DNA from: Maricaulis sp034659015
Lineage (GTDB): Bacteria > Pseudomonadota > Alphaproteobacteria > Caulobacterales > Maricaulaceae
Length of the DNA: 64,000 nucleotides
Assembly (NCBI GenBank): GCA_034659015.1
Contig: JAYEGL010000001.1
Location: 645,454 to 709,453 of the forward strand
Reading direction: 5' to 3'
Position numbers and translations under genes: made by a program. A model generated the notes under the pieces. It searched no databases, was not told the origin of the DNA, and was given only the letters and a program-made list of their open reading frames with translations. Below are positions 57,701 to 64,000 of this stretch, piece after piece (positions within the stretch are counted from its first letter, which is position 1; every line of letters begins with the position of its first letter).

Positions 57701-58246
57701 AAGGAGCTGGTCCAGCCGTATCGTCGCGTCGGCGGTTCCGATGCCGAGGAATTCGTTGATGAAGCCGCGCGCCGACCCCAGGCCGGTCTGCAGATTGAGG
57801 GAGAAGGCCCCCTCATTGGCCGAGGCCAGGGCCGCGCGCAACTGGATGTCGCTGGCTTCCAGCCGGGCGCGCAGCGAACGTTCGTCCGTGATGTCCCGGA
57901 TGATCAGGAGCGTGCCGATGGGGTGGCCGTCATCGCCGGTGATCCGGCTGGCGGTCGTCTCGCCGTCGAGGGTCCGGCCGCTGCGTGTCGTGTAGCGCGC
58001 CGCGAACTCCCGGGTCTGCCGTGTATCGTCGAGACCGAAATCCGTGGCCGCCATGCGGTCGAATTCGCGTGGAACCGCGAACAAGATGTCGCCGCGCTGT
58101 CCGGCCAGCACGCGCTCCTCCTGCCTGAACAGGCGCGCCGCGGCCGGATTGACGCCGGCGATCCGGTTGTCGGCATCGAGCATGACAACCGCGACCGGCG
58201 CCGCGCTGTAGAGCGCGCGCAGCATCGAATCAGCATTGGCGGTCAT
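54785..58246 (-). CDS. Soluble histidine kinase with seven tandem PAS domains
   Basis: 1153 residues, no membrane segment. I count seven PAS/PAC modules at roughly 8-125, 135-260, 262-390, 392-520, 522-650, 652-785 and 787-905. Modules 2 to 6 share an A-x-E-G-A-W-like start and a G..DIT(E/D)R-like end, so they look duplicated. The kinase part has the phosphorylated His near residue 928 (VASHDLQEPLRK), the N box QNLIGNALKYRS, SDNGIGL and GTGIGLAMV. No response regulator adjoins, so the partner is elsewhere. The ligand is unknown. Confidence 0.92.
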   Translation of the reverse strand: MTANADSMLRALYSAAPVAVVMLDADNRIAGVNPAAARLFRQEERVLAGQRGDILFAVPREFDRMAATDFGLDDTRQTREFAARYTTRSGRTLDGETTASRITGDDGHPIGTLLIIRDITDERSLRARLEASDIQLRAALASANEGAFSLNLQTGLGSARGFINEFLGIGTADATIRLDQLLDTVVPEMRGEVSGAIDALRRTPDVPLEIVFQARRPDGEWRWLEMRGRVSEFTRDGSALRLSGVLADVTERRRLEDKLAERERQLTNAIEAGSCGVWELNAHARKIKLVGPIREILGLSRDTGDTDEQRLIERIRPEQRSAVLARVDALASGETDTFDVDYEVMDARTDRWIWLRSRGRRIDTPGSETVAAGIFTDITERKVLQSQLAANERLLREAVDSAKEGAWSVDLDARTLRATGLLANLLGITEPDEAVPASRWADAMPPEDREEGRALFLDMCATPERPPGAPPEPQSWEFRMLAPDGSVVWLRGSGQIVEWAPDGKATRIAGTVTNVTEERRLRSELDQSEARLREALAGAREGAWHFDLQTRVGDVTGIISEMMGLPPRDARITFDDWAERLHPDDVEGARETIEAMTRGGTDTIDAIARYRSETDGWIHIHIRGRVTEYAAGGRPRSADGFITDISERVRNEQKIQQRDQQLAEAVDAAAVGLWRHDFIADIIELRGSVAAELFSDQADGTLDIDALRERVHPDDIGTLAGIVAQHRAGEQTVIDTQYRLRDRNGAWVWYRVTGNIVDWGPDGTARAASGMIWNIDAAQRAEAELAERRERFERIYRATPAMMHTIDADGYIVEVSDYWLAHLGYRRDEVIGRKSAEFLDAESRQRAIEVNLPELFSTGVNTNLPYRFVRSDGSKVDVLLSSFLERDREGRPLRSYAVMTDVTALREAHEKLERSNEELDRFATVASHDLQEPLRKIAAFSGLTRRRYGEQLDEDGRRNLDFLVDAAHRMQRLIDDLLTYSRLASQPLERQPVDVSAVIARAMENLDAVIAESEARITVGEMPVVKADTVLLTQIFQNLIGNALKYRSYAIPEIDLSARRDGDRWIFAVSDNGIGLDVKFAEKIFAPFQRLHSHEAYPGTGIGLAMVRQSIERHGGDIWVESEPGSGATFLFTLPAERADSPSAVLPAADAAK

Positions 58247-58339
58247 GGACCCGTCCGGTCAGAATATCGTCCCATCACGCCTTTTCGAACCAGGCATCGG
58301 TTACATTCTGCAACAATCGCGGGCGGAAGGGAAAGGTGC

Positions 58340-58459
58340 ATGTCCGAAGGCTGTTGCGGCGGCAAGCATGACCGGCGGATTGCTGCATCCGCCCATGATG
58401 CCGAGGCTGGTCAAGGCGAAATCCGTCGATATGCTCCCTCCGATCGAGCGTGTGTTTGA
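58340..58459 (+). CDS. Possible 39-residue peptide with a CCGGKH motif
   Basis: The ATG at 58340 follows AAGGGAAAGGTGC, a good ribosome site. The peptide begins MSEGCCGGKHDRR and ends at 58459, where its stop overlaps the ribosome site (GAGGAG) of the ABC gene. Its third codon positions are not G+C-rich like real genes here, so this is weak. If translated, it would couple to the ABC gene. Confidence 0.22.
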   Translation: MSEGCCGGKHDRRIAASAHDAEAGQGEIRRYAPSDRACV

Positions 58460-58470
58460 GGAGTTGTGTT

Positions 58471-60330
58471 TTGTCCGACACGGGAGGCGTCCGCGCGGAT
58501 ACTGCGCCCATACTTCAGGTCTCGGACCTGACGGTGAACTTCGACACGCCCGACGGGACCGTCAATGCGGTCAAGGGTGTCTCGCTCAAGATCGATCCGG
58601 GCGAGTGTCTCGCCGTGGTGGGCGAATCGGGCTCGGGCAAGAGCCAGACCTTCCTGGCGGCGATGGGCCTGCTGGCCTCGAACGGCCGGGCGGAAGGTTC
58701 GATCCGGTATCGCGACCAGGAAATCCTCGGACTGTCGCCGCGCAAGCTGAACAGCGTGCGCGGGCGCAAGATGACGATGATCTTCCAGGATCCGCTCACC
58801 TCTCTGACGCCGCACATGCGGATCGGCGCCCAGATGCAGGAAGTTCTGGGCATCCATATGGGCCTCAAGGGCGAGGCGGCGGAAAAGCGTGCGCTGGAAT
58901 GGCTGGACCATGTGCGCATTCCCGAAGCCGGGCGGCGGCTGAAACAATATCCCCACGAGCTCTCCGGCGGCATGCGCCAGCGCGTCATGATCGCCATGTC
59001 GATGCTGTGCGAACCGGACCTGCTGATCTGCGACGAGCCGACCACGGCGCTCGACGTCACCGTCCAGGCCGAAGTGCTGGACATCATGGACGAGCTGAAG
59101 AAACGGACCGGCGCGGCCCTGGCGCTGATCACCCACGACATGGGCGTGGTCGCCCGCATGGCCGACCGGGCGCAGGTGATGAAGGACGGCGTCTATGTCG
59201 AGGAAGGCGATATCGAGGACATCTTCGACCGCCCCAAGAACGACTATACCCGCATGCTGCTGGACGCCATGCCGCGCCTGGACCGTCCCGACCGGCCCGG
59301 ACACACCGCACTCAAGCCCGTCGCCGACGGCGATACGGCCGAGCCGCTGCTTGAGGTCGACGATGTGAAGGTCCAGTTCCCGATCCGCGTGTCCGGCGGG
59401 CTGCGTCCCGAATACAAGACGCTGCGGGCCGTGGACGGGATCAGCTTCGATCTCAAACAGGGCGAGACGCTGGGCGTGGTGGGCGAATCCGGTTGCGGCA
59501 AGTCCACCCTGGCCCGGGCCGTGCTGCGCCTGGTGCCGGCCACCGACGGGACCGTCTCGTGGATCGGCCGTGACCTGCTCGGGCTCAAGAAGAACGACAT
59601 GCGCAAGGCCCGCGAGGACCTGCAGATCGTCTTCCAGGACCCGCTCGCCTCGCTCGATCCGCGCATGACGATCGGCGCCTCCATCGAGGAGCCGATGCTC
59701 ACCTTCCGCAAGTCGATGAAGAAGAAGGAACGGACCGACGCCGTGCGCGACATGATGAAGCGCGTCGGGCTCGATCCCAACATGATCAACCGCTACCCGC
59801 ACGAGCTGTCGGGCGGGCAGAACCAGCGCGTCGGCATTGCCCGCGCAATGATCCTCAATCCGAAACTCGTGATCTGTGACGAGGCGGTCTCCGCGCTCGA
59901 TGTGTCGATCCAGGCCCAGATCGTCGAACTGCTGATCAAGCTGCAGCAGGAACTCGGCCTGTCGATGATCTTCATTTCCCACGACCTGTCGGTCGTGCGC
60001 GAGGTCTCGCACCGCGTCATGGTGCTGTATCTGGGCCGCGTCGTGGAAATGGCCGACCGCGACCAGATCTACGAGGATGCGCGCCATCCCTATACCAAGG
60101 CGCTGATCTCCGCCGTGCCCGTGCCCGATCCCAAGGTCGAGAAGACCAAGGTCCGCATGCGGCTCGACGGCGAGCTGCCGTCGCCGATGGATACCCGCGC
60201 CCAGCTGCGCTTCATGCGCTCCAGACTGATCGACGATCCCGATGCCGAACAATACCGGCCGCAGCTCATCGAGATCGAACCGGGGCACTGGGTCGCCGAA
60301 CACGATCCGGTCGAGGCGGAGACAGTCTGA
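58471..60330 (+). CDS. Fused two-domain peptide ABC transporter ATPase (OppD-OppF type)
   Basis: 619 residues from the TTG at 58471, 7 bases after GAGGAG. Two complete nucleotide-binding domains: Walker A GESGSGKS (Lys near 57) and GESGCGKST (Lys near 344), signatures LSGGMRQR and LSGGQNQR, and Walker B LLICDEPT and LVICDEAVSALD. Each domain has the oligopeptide-type C-terminal extension (KNDYTRMLLDAMP and ARHPYTKALISAVP). This is the YejF/GsiA arrangement. No permease or binding protein gene is in the window, so it must serve a transporter encoded elsewhere. Confidence 0.92.
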   Translation: MSDTGGVRADTAPILQVSDLTVNFDTPDGTVNAVKGVSLKIDPGECLAVVGESGSGKSQTFLAAMGLLASNGRAEGSIRYRDQEILGLSPRKLNSVRGRKMTMIFQDPLTSLTPHMRIGAQMQEVLGIHMGLKGEAAEKRALEWLDHVRIPEAGRRLKQYPHELSGGMRQRVMIAMSMLCEPDLLICDEPTTALDVTVQAEVLDIMDELKKRTGAALALITHDMGVVARMADRAQVMKDGVYVEEGDIEDIFDRPKNDYTRMLLDAMPRLDRPDRPGHTALKPVADGDTAEPLLEVDDVKVQFPIRVSGGLRPEYKTLRAVDGISFDLKQGETLGVVGESGCGKSTLARAVLRLVPATDGTVSWIGRDLLGLKKNDMRKAREDLQIVFQDPLASLDPRMTIGASIEEPMLTFRKSMKKKERTDAVRDMMKRVGLDPNMINRYPHELSGGQNQRVGIARAMILNPKLVICDEAVSALDVSIQAQIVELLIKLQQELGLSMIFISHDLSVVREVSHRVMVLYLGRVVEMADRDQIYEDARHPYTKALISAVPVPDPKVEKTKVRMRLDGELPSPMDTRAQLRFMRSRLIDDPDAEQYRPQLIEIEPGHWVAEHDPVEAETV

Positions 60331-60398
60331 CGGGGCTGTCACTCGACTTGTGAGGGCAGATGTTTAGGCTCGGCCCCGAACGATCAAGGGGAAGCGTA

Positions 60399-63257
60399 AT
60401 GTCCGCAGATTTCGTGTCCGGAGCCCTCAGGCGGGTGCCGCTGGTTCTGATGGCCGCCCTTCTGGTTGCGTGCCAGCCAGCCAGCGAGGCGCCGCAGCCG
60501 GAAACGGACTATACCTGGGTCCACGAGGTCTCCGATCTTCCGGCCGACCCGGCGATCCGCTACGGCCGGCTCGGGAACGGGCTGCGCTACGCCATCCGCG
60601 AAAACGACACGCCGCCGAACGTCGCCTCCGTACGCCTCGTCTTCAATGTCGGCTCGCTCGCCGAGGCCGAAGACCAGCGCGGCCTGGCGCATTTCATCGA
60701 GCACATGGCCTTCAACGGGTCCACCGACGTGCCCGAGGGCGAGATGGTGCCGTTGCTCGAGCGTCACGGCCTGGAGTTCGGCCCGGATACGAATGCCTTC
60801 ACCGGCTACGAGACCGTCGGCTACCAGCTCGATATTCCCGAAGTCGACGAGGAAACGGTGGACACGGCGCTGTTCCTGATGCGCCAGACGGCCAGCGAAC
60901 TTCTGATGGACGGCGAGGCCATCGATCGCGAGCGCGGCGTGATCCTGTCGGAGGAGCGCTATCGCAATACGCCGATCCGGCGCTGGAACAATGCCCTCTG
61001 GCGTTTCCGCCTGCCCGACACGATCGTGCCGGACCGCGATGCGATCGGTACCGTGGGGGTGATCGAGACGGCGCCGCGTGAACGCCTGGTGGACTACTAC
61101 GAGAGCTACTACACGCCCGAACGCGCCATGCTCGTCGTGGTGGGCGATATCGATCCGGACGTGATCGAGGCGAAGATCGCGGACGAATTCGCCGGCTGGG
61201 AACAGCCCGAGGATCCGCGCGGCGATCCCGATGTGGGAGCGGTGTCCGGGGAGCGCCCGCTCTCCGTGGGCTATTTCCACGATCCGGAAATCTACACGAT
61301 CTTCACCGTCGATGCGGTGCGCCCGCACGAGCCGGTGCTGGATACCGCGCAGTCGCGCTTCGAGAACAATCTGGCCAATCTGGGCGACGCCATCCTGTCG
61401 CGCCGTTTCGCGACGCTGACGAGTTCGGGCACCTCGCCGCTGATCCAGGCCTCGGCCAATCACACCTCGGATTTCGACGTCGCCGACCGCGCCACGGTCC
61501 TGGCCATCATGCGGCCGGACCAGTGGCAGGAGGGCGTCGCCGTGGTGGAGCAGGAGCTTCGCCGCGCCATCGAGCACGGTTTCACCGAGGCGGAACTCGC
61601 CGAGCAGATCGCCAACCTGCGCACCTCGCTGCGCGATGCCGTGGACCAGGCGGGAACGCGGACGAGCGCCGGGCTGGCCGACCAGACCTGGTCGCGCTGG
61701 CGCCAGGACCGTGTGCTGACCACACCGGCCTCCATGCTGGAACGCTTCGAGGCCTCGCTGGACGACGTCACGGTGGACGCGGTCAACGCGGCCTTCCGCG
61801 AGCAGTGGGCCGGTGTCGAGCCGCTGCTCTTCCTCGCCTCGCCCCTGCAGATGGAAAACCCGGAAGCGGCGATCCGCGAGGCCTGGACGCAAAGCCGCGA
61901 AGAGCCGGTCGAGGCGCCTGAAGAGGCCGGCGTGCAGGACTTCGCCTATGGCGATTTCGGTCCGGCCGGCGAGATCGTCTCGCGCGAGGCGGTCGAGGAT
62001 CTCGGTCTCGTCCGTTTCCGTTTCGACAATGGCGTCGCGGTGACCTTCAAGCCGACGGACTTCGAGGACGGTTCGATCCGTGTGCGGGTGGATTTCGGCC
62101 GCGGCGAACTGGAGCCGCGTGACATGGATGCGGTGGATATCCTCGCCGGATCGGTCTTCACGGCGGCCGGGCTGGGCGAGCACAGCGAGGACGAGGTGAA
62201 CCGTGTCCTGGCCGGCCGCAATGTCGGCTACGGCTTCGGCGTGGGCGATGACAGTTTCTCGTTCTCGGCGGCGACGACGCCGTCGGACCTGCGCATCCAG
62301 TTCGACCTGATCGCCGCCTATCTCACTGATCCGGGTTGGCGCCAGGAAGGACTGGAACAGTTCCGCGCCGTAATCCCGGAAATCCGCCGCAATCTCTATT
62401 CCTCGCCCTCCGGCGTGCTGCAGGCCGAAGTGACCCGCATGATCCGCTCCGGCGATCCGCGCTACGGCCTGCCCGACCCCGAACAGGTCGCCGCCATCGA
62501 CATGGAGGCGATCCGCAGCTTCCTGTCACCGGCGCTCGACGCGGCACCGGTCGAGGTGACCGTTGTCGGCGATATCGGGGAAGAGGCCCTTGTCGCCGCC
62601 CTTGCGCCGACGCTGGGGGCGCTGCCGGACCGGGCGGACAGCTGGCCGGACTACGACGATGCCCGCACGATCCGTTTCCCGGACCCGGTCGGGGAGCCTG
62701 TCGTGCTGCGCCACAACGGGACCGAGGATCAGGCCATGGCGAATGTCTACTGGCCGACCTTCGACGACAGCGATCCGCGGCGCACCCGCGCGCTCTCCCT
62801 GCTGCGGGCCGTGTTCGATCTCAAGCTGACCGAACGCCTGCGCGAGGAGGAGGGCTTCACCTATTCCGCCTTCAACAACACCAACACCTCCGACGTTTAT
62901 CCGGACTATGGCTATCTTTATGTCGGTGCCGATGTGCGGGTGGAGAATGTGGATGCGACCTATGCGGCGATCGCGGAGCTCGCCGCCGATCTTGCCGCCG
63001 GCGAGATTTCCGAGGACGAGGTCCTGCGCGCCCGCCGGCCGCTGCTCGAGCAGATCGAGGACGCTTTCGAGAACAATGGCGCCTGGATGAGCTGGCTCGC
63101 CCAGTCCTGGACACATCCGGAACGGCTGGACCGTATCCGCGCGCTGAGCGAGGATTACGAGAGCATTTCGCGCGAGGATCTCGTCGCGCTCGCACAGGAA
63201 TATCTGCAACCGGAGAATAGTTGGCGCGTTACCATCTTGCCGCGAGACGGCGAGTGA
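60399..63257 (+). CDS. M16 zinc peptidase lipoprotein
   Basis: 952 residues from the ATG at 60399, preceded by AAGGGGAAGCGTA. The signal sequence ends in the lipobox LVAC with Cys25. The zinc motif HFIEH is at 98-102, with the downstream Glu in ERGVILSEERYRN as third ligand. A second M16-like half lacks the motif. It resembles PqqL-type peptidases that digest imported proteins. A different M16 enzyme lies at 48589; the two are not adjacent duplicates. Confidence 0.94.
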   Translation: MSADFVSGALRRVPLVLMAALLVACQPASEAPQPETDYTWVHEVSDLPADPAIRYGRLGNGLRYAIRENDTPPNVASVRLVFNVGSLAEAEDQRGLAHFIEHMAFNGSTDVPEGEMVPLLERHGLEFGPDTNAFTGYETVGYQLDIPEVDEETVDTALFLMRQTASELLMDGEAIDRERGVILSEERYRNTPIRRWNNALWRFRLPDTIVPDRDAIGTVGVIETAPRERLVDYYESYYTPERAMLVVVGDIDPDVIEAKIADEFAGWEQPEDPRGDPDVGAVSGERPLSVGYFHDPEIYTIFTVDAVRPHEPVLDTAQSRFENNLANLGDAILSRRFATLTSSGTSPLIQASANHTSDFDVADRATVLAIMRPDQWQEGVAVVEQELRRAIEHGFTEAELAEQIANLRTSLRDAVDQAGTRTSAGLADQTWSRWRQDRVLTTPASMLERFEASLDDVTVDAVNAAFREQWAGVEPLLFLASPLQMENPEAAIREAWTQSREEPVEAPEEAGVQDFAYGDFGPAGEIVSREAVEDLGLVRFRFDNGVAVTFKPTDFEDGSIRVRVDFGRGELEPRDMDAVDILAGSVFTAAGLGEHSEDEVNRVLAGRNVGYGFGVGDDSFSFSAATTPSDLRIQFDLIAAYLTDPGWRQEGLEQFRAVIPEIRRNLYSSPSGVLQAEVTRMIRSGDPRYGLPDPEQVAAIDMEAIRSFLSPALDAAPVEVTVVGDIGEEALVAALAPTLGALPDRADSWPDYDDARTIRFPDPVGEPVVLRHNGTEDQAMANVYWPTFDDSDPRRTRALSLLRAVFDLKLTERLREEEGFTYSAFNNTNTSDVYPDYGYLYVGADVRVENVDATYAAIAELAADLAAGEISEDEVLRARRPLLEQIEDAFENNGAWMSWLAQSWTHPERLDRIRALSEDYESISREDLVALAQEYLQPENSWRVTILPRDGE

Positions 63258-63277
63258 GCGTTCGAAAGGACAGGACG

Positions 63278-63880
63278 ATGAAAAAGCTTGGTTGGATGAT
63301 GGCCGCCGGTGCGGCCGCTCTGGTTACCGCCTGTTCGTCGGCACCGCCGGCGACCGACGAGGAAGCCATTGCGCGGGCCCGCGACTGCAATACGCCGGAA
63401 GACACGGCCATTCCGCAGGTCGATGCGCCGGACAGTGCGCGCAATCCCCAGGCCAATGCCGAAGCGGCAGAAGCCTATCTGGAGATGGCGCGGGGCGAAC
63501 GTTGCGTCTTCGAACTCGACAGCGGTCTGGTCTTCCGCATCCGTGAGGCCGCCGGCGAGGATGCGCTCTCGCCCGAGCGCGGCGATCTGGTAACCGTCCA
63601 CTACCGGGGCCTGTTTCCGCATGGCGAGGAATTCGATTCCTCCTATTCGCGCGGTCAGCCGGCAACCTTCCCGTCCGACCGTCTGATCGACGGCTGGGTG
63701 GAAGCCCTGCCGCTGATGCGCGTCGGCGAGACCTGGGAACTCTATATCCCGCCGGATCTGGGCTATGGAACGCGCGGCACGCCGGGCGGTCCGATCGGCC
63801 CGAACCAGGCGCTCGTCTTCCAGCTCCAACTGGTGGCGTTGCCCGGGGCCGAGCCGGACGAGGCCGGCGAGGACAGCTAG
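63278..63880 (+). CDS. FKBP-type peptidyl-prolyl isomerase lipoprotein
   Basis: 200 residues from the ATG at 63278 (AAAGGACAGGACG upstream). The lipobox LVTAC is at residues 15-19. The FKBP domain occupies the C-terminal half: GDLVTVHYRGLFPHGEEFDSS, RLIDGWVEALPLMRVGETW, YIPPDLGYGTRG, FQLQLVAL. It should assist folding in the periplasm. It follows the M16 gene by 20 bases. The stop codon TAG is part of a CTAG that directly adjoins the IS481-like end, so the C-terminus looks intact. Confidence 0.93.
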   Translation: MKKLGWMMAAGAAALVTACSSAPPATDEEAIARARDCNTPEDTAIPQVDAPDSARNPQANAEAAEAYLEMARGERCVFELDSGLVFRIREAAGEDALSPERGDLVTVHYRGLFPHGEEFDSSYSRGQPATFPSDRLIDGWVEALPLMRVGETWELYIPPDLGYGTRGTPGGPIGPNQALVFQLQLVALPGAEPDEAGEDS

Positions 63881-63881
63881 C

Positions 63882-64000
63882 TGTGAGCTTTCATTAGGTT
63901 GTCCATTCGGTCCCGTCCGGGGAAGCTGAAGGTGCTGATCTTTAGCGAACCGGAGGAGGACCGAATGAACGTCCACAAGAATGCCCGTTTGACGTGGCAC
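63882..64000 (+). mobile_element. IS481-family insertion sequence, left end (cut by window edge)
   Basis: The element begins TGTGAGCTTTCATTAGG, a typical IS481 terminal sequence, and is followed after about 80 bases by the transposase start. The base just before is C after CTAG (63877-63880); members of this family are known to target CTAG. The right end is outside the window, so the target duplication cannot be confirmed. Confidence 0.8.
63965..64000 (+). CDS. IS481-family transposase, N-terminal fragment (window edge)
   Basis: Only 12 residues, MNVHKNARLTWH, are visible before the window ends. They match the conserved start of IS481 transposases (DDE, with an N-terminal HTH). CGGAGGAGGACCGA just upstream provides the ribosome site. 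Confidence 0.78.
   Translation, partial: MNVHKNARLTWH

Noticed and set aside
58471..60330. Two separate adjacent ATPase genes
   Set aside because: The frame is continuous through both domains with no stop or restart, so it is one fused protein.

Overview
The window is G+C-rich chromosomal DNA from an alphaproteobacterium, most likely a marine or stalked-type lineage near Maricaulales/Hyphomonadaceae (inferred from the mix of TonB receptor, TorF-type porin, metzincin, paired M16 peptidases and 4-hydroxyphenylpyruvate dioxygenase; no rRNA or marker gene is present to fix this). Almost all of it is tightly packed housekeeping and metabolic DNA. Foreign-looking DNA sits at the two edges: the C-terminal part of a type ISP restriction-modification enzyme at the left edge, and the left end of an IS481-family insertion sequence at the right edge.

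Bases 1089-11760 (minus strand) hold a complete branched-chain amino acid operon, ilvD-ilvC-ilvB-ilvN-leuA-ilvE-leuC-leuD-leuB, with overlapping or nearly abutting genes throughout. It is preceded by a leader peptide with a run of Leu/Val/Ile codons and a terminator hairpin, which together form a classical transcription attenuator. Then come a DUF454 membrane protein, a 585-base gene-free region, the ammonium transporter amt, a TorF-like porin, a lipoprotein plus secreted metzincin pair, the molybdopterin operon moaA-moaD-moaE-moaC (minus), glutamate synthase gltD-gltB and ppa (plus). A 13-14 base motif is shared by the regions in front of amt and gltDB, with a near copy in front of ppa.

Bases 28471-38210 look like a lipid or ester catabolic island. 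A TetR regulator heads a minus-strand operon of enoyl-CoA hydratase/isomerase, acyl-CoA ligase and two small MaoC-like hotdog proteins, one of which lacks the catalytic motif, with a PYROXD2-like oxidoreductase downstream. Divergently run an alpha/beta hydrolase, a TonB-dependent receptor coupled to it, and a second alpha/beta hydrolase. Bases 38207-45285 are mostly regulators (BlaI-like, ArsR, membrane LuxR-type HTH, MarR) with small partners, a hypothetical membrane protein, a VOC protein and hppD, and a CACHE-type sensor with no output domain.

Bases 45354-63880 contain typA/bipA, an SDR, an M16 peptidase, an ArsR regulator with two strong palindromes flanked by a secreted protein and an alginate-export-like porin, a truncated CGNR zinc-finger gene, yjdM, a seven-PAS histidine kinase, a fused oligopeptide-type ABC ATPase without permeases, a second M16 peptidase lipoprotein and an FKBP lipoprotein. 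The IS481-like element begins one base after the FKBP stop codon. No tRNA, rRNA or CRISPR array was seen.
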